Assembly (NCBI RefSeq): GCF_038561965.1
Contig: NZ_CP139348.1
Span: 2,046,001 to 2,110,000, forward strand
DNA length: 64,000 nucleotides
Direction of reading: 5' to 3'
From: Stutzerimonas stutzeri
Lineage (GTDB): Bacteria; Pseudomonadota; Gammaproteobacteria; Pseudomonadales; Pseudomonadaceae
The translations under genes were made by a program, and so were the position numbers. Below the pieces are notes generated by a model. The model worked only from the letters and a program-made list of their open reading frames with translations, searched no databases and had not been told where the DNA came from. Shown here in pieces: positions 15,176 through 23,935 of the stretch; position 1 is the first letter of the stretch, and every line of letters begins with the position of its first letter.

Positions 15176-16528
15176 GTGCACGGCTCATTAAGCGCTCTCC
15201 AGATTACCCGCGCCTATGCTGCGGGTTTGACCGACCCTGTCGAGGTGTTCGAGGCCGCGTTGGCGACCGCTGACGAGCTACCAGGTGCATTCATTTCACT
15301 GAGCGCGGAACGTGGTCGCCGCGAGGCCCTGGCGTCACGGTCACGATGGCAGGCTGGGCAGGCGCTTTCTGTGTTGGACGGTGTACCAGTCGCCTGGAAG
15401 GATATGTTCGACGTGGCCGGCAGCGTGACGACCGCCGGCTCTGCAACTCGCCGCGAGCTGGCGCCGGCCATCGCCGACGCTGCCTTGGTCGGCGCGCTGA
15501 CCCGGGCTGGGCTGGTCACTCTAGGCAAGACCAACCTCAGCGAGTTCGCGTACTCCGGGCTCGGTCTCAATCCGCATTTCGGTACGCCGATCAACCCATG
15601 CAGCGGACACACGCCCCGGGTTCCCGGTGGATCGTCGAGTGGCTCTGCGGTTGCCGTAGCCGCGGGTGTAGTGCCGTTGGCGATGGGTACCGATACGGCA
15701 GGCTCGATTCGCGTCCCTGCGGCGTTCAACGGTCTGGTCGGCTACCGCAGCAGCCGTTGTCGTTACGCCTTCGAAGGGGTATTTCCGCTGGCTCGCTCTC
15801 TGGACGCCCTCGGGCCCCTGGCGCGCACTGTCGAAGACGTGGTGGCGGTGGATACTCTGCTGCGTGGTGGCGTGGTTTCGAGTTGCCCAACAGCCTTGTC
15901 ATTGGCTGGCCTGCGGCTGTATGTCGACCTGGCCTGGGTCGACGATTCGTGTGTACAGCCAGCGGTCAGGCAGAACCTGGAGCAGAGCCTGGAACGCCTG
16001 GCCCGCGCCGGCGCCGTCATTGAACGCAAACCGATCATGGCCATGCGCGAGGCGCTGGCCATGATCGACCGCGGCGACTGGGTCGGATCCGCCGAGGCCT
16101 TTGCCCTGCATGAGCGCCTGCTCGACAGCGCCGATGCCGGGCGTCTCGACCCGCGCGTGCGCAAGCGTCTCGAAGGGGCGCGCTCGATCCGTGCAAGCCA
16201 CCAGATCCGCCTTTACCAACAAGCTGAAAGCCTGCGCAAGCAACTCGCCGATGAGCTGGATGGCGCTTTTGTCATAACACCGACCGTCGCGCATGTGGCT
16301 CCTCTGCTGGCGCCTCTGGAAGCCGACGAGGCGCTTTTCGTTGCCACCAACTTGGCCACTTTGCGCCTGACTATGCCAGGCAGCCTGCTCGATATGCCTG
16401 GGGTCGCCTTGCCTAGCGGCGTCGATGAGCACGGCCTACCCACCAGTCTGTTACTTGCAGCGCCCAGCGCAGCGGACGACTTGTTGTTACGCGCGGCACT
16501 GGCTGTCGAGTCTGCCTTGCTGCCCTGA
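15176..16528 (+). CDS. Amidase signature family amidase (possible half-amidase)
   Basis: This 450-residue protein from GTG 15176 (after GAGGTG) has the amidase signature triad: Lys75 in VAWKDMFDVAG, the cis-Ser region GGSSSGSA (Ser153/Ser154) and the nucleophile Ser177 in GTDTAGSIRVPA. Family members hydrolyse amides to acid and ammonia. It is the first gene of an operon whose second gene resembles cyclic imide hydrolase, so a half-amidase acting on the ring-opened half-amide is a sensible guess; allophanate- or indoleacetamide-type substrates remain possible. TTG/ATG starts up to 15146 are in frame but would lie inside the proposed operator. Confidence 0.85.
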   Translation: MHGSLSALQITRAYAAGLTDPVEVFEAALATADELPGAFISLSAERGRREALASRSRWQAGQALSVLDGVPVAWKDMFDVAGSVTTAGSATRRELAPAIADAALVGALTRAGLVTLGKTNLSEFAYSGLGLNPHFGTPINPCSGHTPRVPGGSSSGSAVAVAAGVVPLAMGTDTAGSIRVPAAFNGLVGYRSSRCRYAFEGVFPLARSLDALGPLARTVEDVVAVDTLLRGGVVSSCPTALSLAGLRLYVDLAWVDDSCVQPAVRQNLEQSLERLARAGAVIERKPIMAMREALAMIDRGDWVGSAEAFALHERLLDSADAGRLDPRVRKRLEGARSIRASHQIRLYQQAESLRKQLADELDGAFVITPTVAHVAPLLAPLEADEALFVATNLATLRLTMPGSLLDMPGVALPSGVDEHGLPTSLLLAAPSAADDLLLRAALAVESALLP

Positions 16529-16601
16529 ATTCGCTTTCGCGAGTGGCGGGGCCCGGCCCGCTCGCTCGTCGTTCACCGATCCGGGCTGTGAGGATTCAAC
16601 C

Positions 16602-17483
16602 ATGGCAAAAGAAATATTCGTCTCCATCGGCGTGGACGTGGATGCGGTCGCCGGCTGGCTCGGTTCTTACGGTGGCGAAGACTCGCCGGACGACATCTCC
16701 CGTGGGCTGTTTGCCGGTGAAGTGGGCGCACCGCGCCTGCTGAAGCTGTTCGAGAAATATAGCCTGCGCACCACCTGGTTCATCCCCGGTCACTCGGTCG
16801 AGACCTTTCCCGAGCAGATGAAGGCCGTGGCCGATGCGGGCCATGAGATTGGCATCCATGGTTACAGCCATGAAAACCCGATCGCCATGACCCCCGAGCA
16901 GGAGGAGATCGTGCTCGACAAATCCATCGAGTTGATCACCGCCCTGGCCGGCAAGCGCCCGACAGGGTATGTCGCGCCTTGGTGGGAGTTCAGCAACGTG
17001 ACCAACGAGCTGCTGCTGAAAAAGGGCATCAAGTATGACCACAGCCTGATGCACAACGACTTCCACCCCTATTACGTGCGCGTGGGTGATCGCTGGACCA
17101 AAATCGACTACAGCCAGCACCCGGATATCTGGATGAAACCGCTGGTTCGCGGTGTAGAAACCGACCTGGTGGAGATTCCGGCTAACTGGTACCTCGACGA
17201 CCTGCCGCCCATGATGTTCATCAAAAAGGCGCCCAACAGCCACGGCTTCGTCAACCCGCGCCAGCTGGAAGAAATGTGGCGCGACCAGTTCGACTGGGTC
17301 TATCGCGAGCATGACTACGCGGTATTCCCGATCACCATCCACCCCGACGTCTCCGGTCGCCCCCAGGTCCTGCTGATGCTCGAGCGCCTTATCGAGCACT
17401 TCAAGAGCCATGAAGGCGTGCGCTTCGTGACCATGGATGAAATCGCTGATGACTTTCTGCGGCGTCAGCCGCGCGCGCGCTGA
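16602..17483 (+). CDS. Cyclic imide hydrolase / PgdA-type NodB-fold metalloenzyme
   Basis: This 293-residue protein belongs to the polysaccharide deacetylase fold. It has GVDVDAVAGWLGSYGGEDSP at the N-terminus (metal ligand Asp14) and HEIGIHGYSHENP with metal ligands His86 and His90, followed by TGYVAPWWEFS, VETDLVEIPANWYLDDLPPM and ITIHPDVSGRPQV. This whole pattern is shared with Helicobacter pylori HP0310 (HpPgdA) and, as I recall, with the 293-residue cyclic imide hydrolase of Pseudomonas putida YZ-26. There is no signal peptide, which argues for a cytoplasmic small-molecule hydrolase rather than a peptidoglycan deacetylase. Sitting between an amidase and an MFS transporter, it probably opens a cyclic imide ring. 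Confidence 0.8.
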   Translation: MAKEIFVSIGVDVDAVAGWLGSYGGEDSPDDISRGLFAGEVGAPRLLKLFEKYSLRTTWFIPGHSVETFPEQMKAVADAGHEIGIHGYSHENPIAMTPEQEEIVLDKSIELITALAGKRPTGYVAPWWEFSNVTNELLLKKGIKYDHSLMHNDFHPYYVRVGDRWTKIDYSQHPDIWMKPLVRGVETDLVEIPANWYLDDLPPMMFIKKAPNSHGFVNPRQLEEMWRDQFDWVYREHDYAVFPITIHPDVSGRPQVLLMLERLIEHFKSHEGVRFVTMDEIADDFLRRQPRAR

Positions 17484-17510
17484 TTCTTAGCCCCTGACGA
17501 GAATGCCGAG

Positions 17511-18869
17511 ATGACTACCACGCATGCCGCAACACCGACGCACGGGGAAGAAGCTGGCACCTGGAAACCGGTGCAGCTGTCACCCAGAGATGTTACCTAC
17601 TCGACCTGGATCGCGTTCTTCGCGTGGGTTTTTGCAGTCTATGATTTCATCCTGTTCGGCACCTTGCTGCCGGTCATGGGTGGTCACTTCAACTGGAGCG
17701 AGGCTGAGCAGGCCAAGATTGCTACCTGGGTCGCCCTTGGCGGCGCTATCGTCGCTTTTGCTATCGGCCCGATCGTAGACCGTATCGGTCGCCGTGGCGG
17801 CATCATGGTAACGATTGGCGGCACTGCAATTTGTTCGGCGTTGACGGCGGTCTGCGCGGGCATGGGCAAGGTGCCGTTGATCCTGGTGCGCTCGGTGGCC
17901 GGGCTGGGCTATGCCGAAGAAGCCGTCAACGCCACGTACTTGACCGAGGTGTATGCCGCGTCCACGGATCCGAAGCTGATCAAACGCCGCGGTTTCATCT
18001 ACAGCCTGGTGCAGAGTGGCTGGCCGGTGGGCGCGCTGATTGCCGCGGGCCTGACCGCTCTGCTGCTGCCGCACATCGGTTGGCAGGGCTGCTTCGTGTT
18101 TGCCGCAATACCGGCGTTTGTCATCGCGGTGCTGGCTTACAAACTCAAGGAAAGCCCACAGTTTCAGGTGCACCAGCGAATTTCCCAACTTCGCAAGGCT
18201 GGCCAGGATGCTGACGCGCGTGCCCTGGCCCGTGAATATGATGTGGATTACGAGGAGCATTCCAAGGCTGGTGTGGCGGCAGCATTCCGCGGCGCGGCGC
18301 TGCGCCCGACCCTGGTGCTGAGCCTGGCGATCCTGCTCAACTGGTCGGCAATTCAGGTGTTCAGCGTACTCGGGACCTCGGTGATCGTCAGCGTGCACAA
18401 GCTGTCGTTCGAAAACTCGCTGGTGATTCTGGTGCTGTCAAATCTCGTCGGGTTCATTGGCTACCTGTTCCATGGCTGGCTGGGTGACCGATTCGGCCGC
18501 CGCAATACCGTTGCCATCGGCTGGATGTGCGGAGGCGTTGCGTTCTTTGCCATGGTGCAAGCGCCAAGCGACTTGATGACCGTCGTCGCGCTGTACAGCC
18601 TCGGCCTGTTCTTCCTGACCGGCCCATATTCGGCGATGTTGTTCTTTATGGGCGAGAGCTTCCCCACCAGCATCCGTGCCACCGGCGGCGCCATTGTTCA
18701 TGCCATGGGCCCGATTGGAGCGATCCTCGCCGGTCTCGGCATTACCGGCGTGCTCACCAGCGGGGGCGAATGGCACAGCGCGGCTCTTTGGTTCGGTGCG
18801 CTCCCATGCTTCCTGTCTGGGTTTGTAATGCTCGCTGCACGCCATGTAGAGCCGGACAGCATCAAATGA
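17511..18869 (+). CDS. MFS transporter (12 TM), probable substrate uptake
   Basis: This 452-residue protein has twelve hydrophobic segments and two family motifs: IGPIVDRIGRRGG after TM2 and HGWLGDRFGRRNT in the second half. The N-terminal 30 residues and the central loop (residues about 220-260) are polar, as in sugar/acid transporters of the MFS. The segment AVYDFILFGTLLPVMGG resembles the MHS and sialate/aromatic acid branches. It lies between the imide hydrolase-like gene and two SDRs with short gaps, so it likely imports the operon's substrate. The precise substrate cannot be read from sequence. Confidence 0.88.
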   Translation: MTTTHAATPTHGEEAGTWKPVQLSPRDVTYSTWIAFFAWVFAVYDFILFGTLLPVMGGHFNWSEAEQAKIATWVALGGAIVAFAIGPIVDRIGRRGGIMVTIGGTAICSALTAVCAGMGKVPLILVRSVAGLGYAEEAVNATYLTEVYAASTDPKLIKRRGFIYSLVQSGWPVGALIAAGLTALLLPHIGWQGCFVFAAIPAFVIAVLAYKLKESPQFQVHQRISQLRKAGQDADARALAREYDVDYEEHSKAGVAAAFRGAALRPTLVLSLAILLNWSAIQVFSVLGTSVIVSVHKLSFENSLVILVLSNLVGFIGYLFHGWLGDRFGRRNTVAIGWMCGGVAFFAMVQAPSDLMTVVALYSLGLFFLTGPYSAMLFFMGESFPTSIRATGGAIVHAMGPIGAILAGLGITGVLTSGGEWHSAALWFGALPCFLSGFVMLAARHVEPDSIK

Positions 18870-18885
18870 TGAGGAGGACCTTTCC

Positions 18886-19647
18886 ATGACTTTACCCGTT
18901 GCCATTATTACCGGTGCCGCCAGCGGCATTGGCCAGGCCCTGGCGGTCGCGTATGCCAGAAGCGGCGTGCGCGTAGCCGGCGGCTATTTCGCGGCGGACC
19001 CCCATGACCCCGCCGAGACTCAGCAGCTGGTCGAAGCCGCCGGTGGTGAGTGCATCATGCTCGCCGCTGACGTCACCGATAGCGCCTCGCTGGACGCTCT
19101 GGCCGCTGCCGCTGTCGAGCGTTTTGGCCGCCTCGACTATGCGGTGGCCAATGCAGGCCTGCTACGCCGCGCACCGTTGCTGGAAATGACTGACGAGCGC
19201 TGGAACGAGATGCTCGACGTCGATCTGACCGGCGTCATGCGCACCTTTCGCAGTGCCGTACCCTACATGGGTGAAGGCGGTGCACTGGTGGCGATTTCTT
19301 CCATCGCTGGCGGTGTCTACGGCTGGCAGGAGCATGCTCATTACGCCGCCGCCAAGGCCGGCGTGCCGGGTCTGTGCAGGTCGCTAGCGGTGGAGCTGGC
19401 GGCCCGGGGCATCCGCTGCAATGCGGTGATCCCCGGCCTTATCGAAACGCCGCAATCGCTCGACGCGCAAAACTCCCTCGGACCGCAGGGGCTGGCCCAG
19501 GCGGCTCGGTCCATCCCGTTGGGCCGCGTCGGCCGCGCCAGCGAAGTAGCCGACTTGGTGCGTTACCTGACCAGTGCCCAATCCAGTTACATCACCGGTC
19601 AGAGCATCATCGTCGATGGTGGCCTGACTGTGCGTTGGCCAGATTGA
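18886..19647 (+). CDS. Short-chain dehydrogenase/reductase (first of two)
   Basis: This 253-residue classical SDR has the cofactor motif TGAASGIGQALAVAYA, the VANAG motif, and the catalytic Ser (ISSIAGG) with YxxxK as HYAAAKAG. The C-terminal VPG-like part reads VIPGLIETP. The residues after the second beta strand (GGYFAADPHD) do not clearly show whether NAD or NADP is preferred. GAGGAGGA lies directly before the ATG. A tandem arrangement with a second SDR suggests two oxidation steps or two stereoisomers of one alcohol. Its place in an amide/imide operon is odd, as the simple pathway needs no redox step. Confidence 0.9.
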   Translation: MTLPVAIITGAASGIGQALAVAYARSGVRVAGGYFAADPHDPAETQQLVEAAGGECIMLAADVTDSASLDALAAAAVERFGRLDYAVANAGLLRRAPLLEMTDERWNEMLDVDLTGVMRTFRSAVPYMGEGGALVAISSIAGGVYGWQEHAHYAAAKAGVPGLCRSLAVELAARGIRCNAVIPGLIETPQSLDAQNSLGPQGLAQAARSIPLGRVGRASEVADLVRYLTSAQSSYITGQSIIVDGGLTVRWPD

Positions 19648-19690
19648 GAGTAAGAGCAGCTTGCCGCTCAAAAAAGATAAGGACAGAGCC

Positions 19691-20440
19691 ATGAAGCAAC
19701 TACAAGACCGTCGCGCCGTGGTCACTGGCGCCGCCAGTGGCATCGGCGCGGCCATCGCCCATGCGTATGCCGATGCAGGCGCCCGCCTGGTGCTCTGCGA
19801 TCGCGATGCCGCCCGCCTGGCGGTCACCGCCAGCGAGTGCCGCGAGCGCGGTGCCGAGGTGGTCCAAAGCGTAGCCGACGTCGGCACCCGCGAAGGTGCC
19901 CAGGCCGGGGTCGATGCCTGCGTAGAGGCCTTCGGCGGTATTGATATCCTGGTCAACAACGCCGGCATGCTGACCCAGGCACCGTGCGTCGAGCTGACCC
20001 AGGAAATGTGGGACGATATGCTGCGTGTCGACCTCACCAGTGTGTTCGTAGCCAGCCAGCGTGCGCTGCCCCATATGCTTGCGCAGCGTTGGGGGCGGAT
20101 CATCAACGTCGCCTCGCAACTGGGCATCAAGGGCGGTGCTGAGTTGACCCACTATGCCGCAGCCAAGGCCGGTGTGATCGGCTTCAGCAAGTCGCTGGCA
20201 CTCGAGGTCAGCAAGGAAAACGTGCTGGTCAACGCTATTGCCCCCGGCCCCATCGAGACGCCACTGGTCAATGGCATCAGCCAGGACTGGAAGACGGCCA
20301 AGGCCAAGGAATTGCCCCTCGGCCGTTTCGGCAAGGCCAGTGAGGTGGCGCCTATCGCCGTGCTGCTGGCCTCGGAGCCGGGTGGCAACCTGTTCGTCGG
20401 CCAGACCCTCGGGCCGAACTCCGGCGATGTGATGCCCTGA
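19691..20440 (+). CDS. Short-chain dehydrogenase/reductase (second of two)
   Basis: This 249-residue classical SDR has TGAASGIGAAIAHAYADAGA at the N-terminus, VLCDRD after beta 2 (the Asp favours NAD), NNAG, and the catalytic Ser (NVASQLG) with HYAAAKAG. The end (LFVGQTLGPNSGDVMP) differs from the usual DGG ending, so the C-terminal substrate lid is distinct. The ATG at 19691 was chosen because it starts the Rossmann fold and follows AAGGACAGAGCC. It resembles FabG-like 3-oxoacyl reductases in the core. The gene is followed one base after its stop by the small protein gene. Confidence 0.9.
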   Translation: MKQLQDRRAVVTGAASGIGAAIAHAYADAGARLVLCDRDAARLAVTASECRERGAEVVQSVADVGTREGAQAGVDACVEAFGGIDILVNNAGMLTQAPCVELTQEMWDDMLRVDLTSVFVASQRALPHMLAQRWGRIINVASQLGIKGGAELTHYAAAKAGVIGFSKSLALEVSKENVLVNAIAPGPIETPLVNGISQDWKTAKAKELPLGRFGKASEVAPIAVLLASEPGGNLFVGQTLGPNSGDVMP

Positions 20441-20441
20441 C

Positions 20442-20741
20442 ATGTGCGGACTCTGCGGCCTGCTCGGCGAAGACCTGCATTGGAGCGACCCGCTCGGCGA
20501 CACCCTGCCTCGGCGCCGTGAGCGGCTTCGCCGGATCGCCGCGATCAACCAGGTGTTGGCGCCATTCCGCCTCACCGTCAGCGATGTACAGGGCGTCTCT
20601 TATCTGCTGCAGGGGGCGACTGGCCGCCAGGCGCTGGCCAGCGGCCTCGACCAGCTCTGGCTGCAGGCCGAAGCGATCCTCGGCCGGCCTCTGGATCCGC
20701 TCGACCCACGGGTGCTCGATCATCTGGAGGCACAGCCATGA
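20442..20741 (+). CDS. Small conserved-looking protein upstream of CobW gene
   Basis: This 99-residue protein starts one base after the SDR stop and overlaps the CobW gene start (ATGA), so it is a real operon member. The N-terminus MCGLCGLLGEDLHWSDP has two close cysteines and a histidine that could bind metal; the resemblance to MCGICG of glutamine amidotransferases is too short to mean homology. The rest is helical and ends in GRPLDPLDPRVLDHLE. I do not recognise a named family. Given coupling to a metallochaperone-type GTPase, it may help metal delivery to the metalloenzyme of the operon. Confidence 0.75.
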   Translation: MCGLCGLLGEDLHWSDPLGDTLPRRRERLRRIAAINQVLAPFRLTVSDVQGVSYLLQGATGRQALASGLDQLWLQAEAILGRPLDPLDPRVLDHLEAQP

Positions 20742-21727
20742 GCCTGCCCATCAACGTCGTCACCGGCTTTCTCGGCAGCGGCAAGACCACGCTGCTCAAA
20801 CGCCTGCTGGCCGACGAGGAACTTGGTGATACCGCGCTGCTGATCAACGAGTTCGGCGAAGTCGGTATTGATCATCTGCTGGTCGAGGAGGTCGCACCGG
20901 GAACCGTGCTGCTACCCAGCGGCTGCGTCTGTTGTTCGGTGCGCGGAGACCTCAAGCAGGCGCTACTCGATCTGCACGGCAAACGCAGCCGTGGCGAGGT
21001 TCCGGCCTTCCGCCGGGTGCTGCTGGAAACTACCGGGCTGGCCGACCCGGCACCAATTCTGGCCACCCTGCAACGCGATCCGCAACTGCGTCGCCGCTTC
21101 CATCTCGGTCTGCTGGTGACGGTGGTCGATGCGCAACATGCCGAGCTGCAGGAGCGCCTGCACCCGGAGTGGCTCGGCCAGGTCACGGCGGCGGACCGCC
21201 TGCTGTTGAGCAAGACCGATCTGGTCGCGGCAGAGGTGATCGACCCGCTGCGCTCAAGGCTGTTGGCACTCAATCCGTCAGCATCGCTGGCGCTGACCCG
21301 CGACATCGCCAGTGGCGACGAGCTGCTGCTCGGCGAGGGGCTAAAGGGTTCCAATCCCGATGCTGAAGTAGCGCGCTGGCAACTCTTCGCGCCGCTCGAC
21401 ACTCGCCGCCATGGTAGTGTCGAGGTGTGCTGCCTGGAGTTCGATGGCGCGTTGGACTGGATCGCGTTCGGGGTCTGGCTGTCCATGCTGCTAAGATGCC
21501 ACGGCGAACGCATACTGCGAGTCAAAGGCATTCTCGACGTGATCGATTCTCCCCAGCCCATCGTCATTCATGGCGTGCAGCATTGCCTGCATGCGCCGAT
21601 TCATCTCAATGCCTGGCCGGGTGGTGCGCGCCGCTCGCGCCTGGTGTTCATCGTCCGCGAACTGGACACCGTGACGCTGCGGCGCTCGTTCAATGCCTTT
21701 CTGACCGGGCTTGGGCGCGCCGCATGA
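20738..21727 (+). CDS. CobW/COG0523-family GTPase (metallochaperone)
   Basis: This 329-residue protein has a Walker A GFLGSGKTTLL (residues 10-20), a switch-like INEFGEVGID, the metal-binding CxCC motif as SGCVCCSVRGDL (Cys63, Cys65, Cys66), ETTGLADP, and a SKTDLV guanine-specificity motif, followed by a C-terminal CobW_C domain. COG0523 proteins hand metal ions to client enzymes or act under metal limitation. The likely client here is the Asp/His/His metalloenzyme four genes upstream. It overlaps both neighbours by ATGA, so all three are translated together. Confidence 0.92.
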   Translation: MSLPINVVTGFLGSGKTTLLKRLLADEELGDTALLINEFGEVGIDHLLVEEVAPGTVLLPSGCVCCSVRGDLKQALLDLHGKRSRGEVPAFRRVLLETTGLADPAPILATLQRDPQLRRRFHLGLLVTVVDAQHAELQERLHPEWLGQVTAADRLLLSKTDLVAAEVIDPLRSRLLALNPSASLALTRDIASGDELLLGEGLKGSNPDAEVARWQLFAPLDTRRHGSVEVCCLEFDGALDWIAFGVWLSMLLRCHGERILRVKGILDVIDSPQPIVIHGVQHCLHAPIHLNAWPGGARRSRLVFIVRELDTVTLRRSFNAFLTGLGRAA

Positions 21728-22902
21728 TCACCCTGCGCGTACTCGGCACCTCCGTCACGTTGCTCGAACCGATCCGCCAGCGCGCCGAGCAGGAGCTCGG
21801 CATCCGCCTGGAGTATCAGTTGCACGACACCCAAACCGTGCAACGCATCGCGGTAATGCAGCCGGAGAGCTACGACCTTTACGACCAGTGGTTTCATAGC
21901 ATCGATTTCGTCTGGCCTGCGCGGGCAATCCAGCCGATCGACACGCGTCGTGTGGCGCTCTGGGAAGAGATCAACGATCTGCCGAAGAAAGGCCGCCTGC
22001 ACCCCGACGACCGCCTGGCCAGCGGCAGCCTGCCTTGCGACCGACTTTTTGTGCAGCCCGACGGCAACCTGGGCAGTACGCCGAGTGACCATATCAGCAT
22101 GTTGCCGCTGACCCACAACGCCGACAGCTTTGCCTACCTGCCCGCGCATTTGCCGACGGAATTGGCGGGCCATGAGGAGAGCTGGGCCTGGCTGGTAGAC
22201 GAAGGTTGGTGCGGACATATTGCCCTGCAGAACGATGCCGCCATCGGTGCGCTCGATGCCGCGCTCGCGCTTCAGGCCGCAGGCCTGGCGCACTTCGACA
22301 ATATCGGTAACCTTCGGCTGGGCGAGATCGACCGTCTTGCCGAGCAGCTGATCGAGAAGCAGCGTCACGGCCACTTCGCTGCGTTCTGGTCAGATGACCG
22401 TGAGGCCAGCAAACTCATGCTCGGCCCCAACGTACATGTGCAGAGCCTGTGGTCTCCGGCCATCATGCAATTGCACCGCGCCGGTGTGCGGTACCGTCTG
22501 GCCGCTCCAAAGGAAGGTTATCGCGCCTGGTTCGGAGGCCTCTCGCTGTCGCGTTGCGTCGAGGGCAAGGTCAAAGATGCTGCCTACGCCTACCTCAACT
22601 GGTGGCTGGCCGGCTGGCCCGGCGCGTTGATGGCTCGTCAAGGGTTCTACATCTCCAATCCGACGCGCGCCCGAGACCAGATGTCCATTGCCGAATGGGA
22701 CTATTGGTATGACGGTAAGCCCGCTGCAGAACAGTTGCTGGGCAGCGACGGGCTGCCATTGATCGAGCCTGGCGAACTGCGCGAAGGTGGCTCCTATGCT
22801 CAGCGCATGGGGCATATCGGTGTATGGAACGCCGTTATGGATGAGCACAATTATCTGGTGCGGCGTTGGAGCGACTTCCTCCGCGCGGCTCGGTCCGCCT
22901 GA
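21724..22902 (+). CDS. Extracellular solute-binding-like protein without signal peptide
   Basis: This 392-residue protein has the two-lobe binding-protein fold of the PotD/PotF group: MITLRVLGTSVTL, YDLYDQWFHSIDFVWPARAIQPID, then WLVDEGWCGHIALQNDAAIGA and AYAYLNWWLAGWPGALMARQGFY. Normal family members are exported, yet this one starts directly with the first beta strand and has no signal peptide or lipobox. No ABC permease or ATPase gene lies nearby. It overlaps the CobW stop by ATGA, so the start is fixed. It may act in the cytoplasm as a small-molecule binding or enzyme-like protein. Confidence 0.8.
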   Translation: MITLRVLGTSVTLLEPIRQRAEQELGIRLEYQLHDTQTVQRIAVMQPESYDLYDQWFHSIDFVWPARAIQPIDTRRVALWEEINDLPKKGRLHPDDRLASGSLPCDRLFVQPDGNLGSTPSDHISMLPLTHNADSFAYLPAHLPTELAGHEESWAWLVDEGWCGHIALQNDAAIGALDAALALQAAGLAHFDNIGNLRLGEIDRLAEQLIEKQRHGHFAAFWSDDREASKLMLGPNVHVQSLWSPAIMQLHRAGVRYRLAAPKEGYRAWFGGLSLSRCVEGKVKDAAYAYLNWWLAGWPGALMARQGFYISNPTRARDQMSIAEWDYWYDGKPAAEQLLGSDGLPLIEPGELREGGSYAQRMGHIGVWNAVMDEHNYLVRRWSDFLRAARSA

Positions 22903-23367
22903 AGGTTGCTGGAGAGTAGTTATCCCAGGACTGGCACCGAGGTGCTGACAGCGGACTGAGGCGCGCTACTGGATAGCGACCGTATAAAGCCGGCTCCTCG
23001 TATGACTGCTTCTAGAATTAACGCCCGGCGGTTCACGGGAGAGGGAGCCGAAAAGGAAGGGAGCAAGGCCGATACATCAAAAAATCCTACTGATCGAATG
23101 GTGGAAGCATACGCGACGGATCGTCCTCGGGCGGGTGAGGATCTAGCGTCGCGACGCCGCCGAACGGTGACGGCGTCCGCGCAGCCAGAAAAGCTTCCCA
23201 GCGATTCGAGCGAGGTGTCGATTGCGCAGGCGCCCATACGACTATCTGAGGAAGTTGCCCGGCCGTCGCCGCAAATGCCATGGCCGCGGCCATATCCAGG
23301 GGCGGTGGGTCGGCGGGCGTCTGCACCACACGGGCTTGGCACCATCTCGTTAAGACGGAGAGCTGCA
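22903..23367. other. Gene-free interval after the imide operon
   Basis: Long open frames exist on both strands, but none shows a ribosome binding site, a known motif or a convincing start; the plus-strand frame from 23002 is simply upstream of the PhnB-like start. A minus-strand frame at 23087-23368 has somewhat protein-like composition and could be a gene remnant. I see nothing else here. Confidence 0.4.
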
Positions 23368-23847
23368 ATGATCAGCAAGAACACCATCTGCCTGTGGTAC
23401 GACGGTACCGCGCTCGAGGCGGCTACCTTCTATGCCGAAACCTTTCCGGACAGTGCCATAGGCGCGGTGCATCGTGCGCCAGGCGACTATCCCTCGGGCA
23501 AGCAGGGCGATGTCCTCACGGTCGAGTTCACGGTGATGGGGATTCCTTGCCTCGGGCTAAACGGGGGCCCGGTGTTCAAGCATTCCGAGGCGTTCTCGTT
23601 CCAGGTTGCCACCGACGACCAGGCCGAGACGGACCGCTTGTGGAGCGCGATCGTCGACAACGGCGGCCAGGAAAGTGAATGCGGCTGGTGCAGGGACAGG
23701 TGGGGCCTGTCCTGGCAAATCACGCCACGCGTTTTGACGGCCGCCTGGACCAGCCCTGATCGGGCAGCGGCCAAGCGTGCGTTCGACGCAATGATGGGCA
23801 TGCGCAAGATCGACATCGCTACGATCGAAGCGGCATTGCGGGGCTAA
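23368..23847 (+). CDS. VOC/PhnB-like protein (3-demethylubiquinone methyltransferase domain)
   Basis: This 159-residue protein has the PhnB-type glyoxalase fold: NTICLWYDGTALEAATFYAE then TFPDSAIGAVHRAP, VLTVEFTVMGIPCLGLNGGP, and the C-terminal GLSWQITPRVL with a long helix. Members are often misnamed methyltransferases; most have no proven function and some bind metals. The ATG at 23368 follows GACGGAGAGCTGCA with good spacing. It converges on the cystine ABC operon. Confidence 0.88.
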   Translation: MISKNTICLWYDGTALEAATFYAETFPDSAIGAVHRAPGDYPSGKQGDVLTVEFTVMGIPCLGLNGGPVFKHSEAFSFQVATDDQAETDRLWSAIVDNGGQESECGWCRDRWGLSWQITPRVLTAAWTSPDRAAAKRAFDAMMGMRKIDIATIEAALRG

Positions 23848-23935
23848 TCGGGCCGGCGACCCAGCGAAAGGCCAAAACCAAACCGGCCCCGACGAACACA
23901 TTTCTGGTGCCCGAGGGCCGCGGCAAGCGAGCGCC

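Noticed and set aside
20442..20470. MCGLCG as start of a glutamine amidotransferase
   Set aside because: Only six residues match and the rest of the 99-residue protein has none of the class II amidotransferase features.
23002..23367. N-terminal extension of the PhnB-like protein
   Set aside because: The added 122 residues are low-complexity and charged, while the PhnB fold and a ribosome binding site start at 23368.
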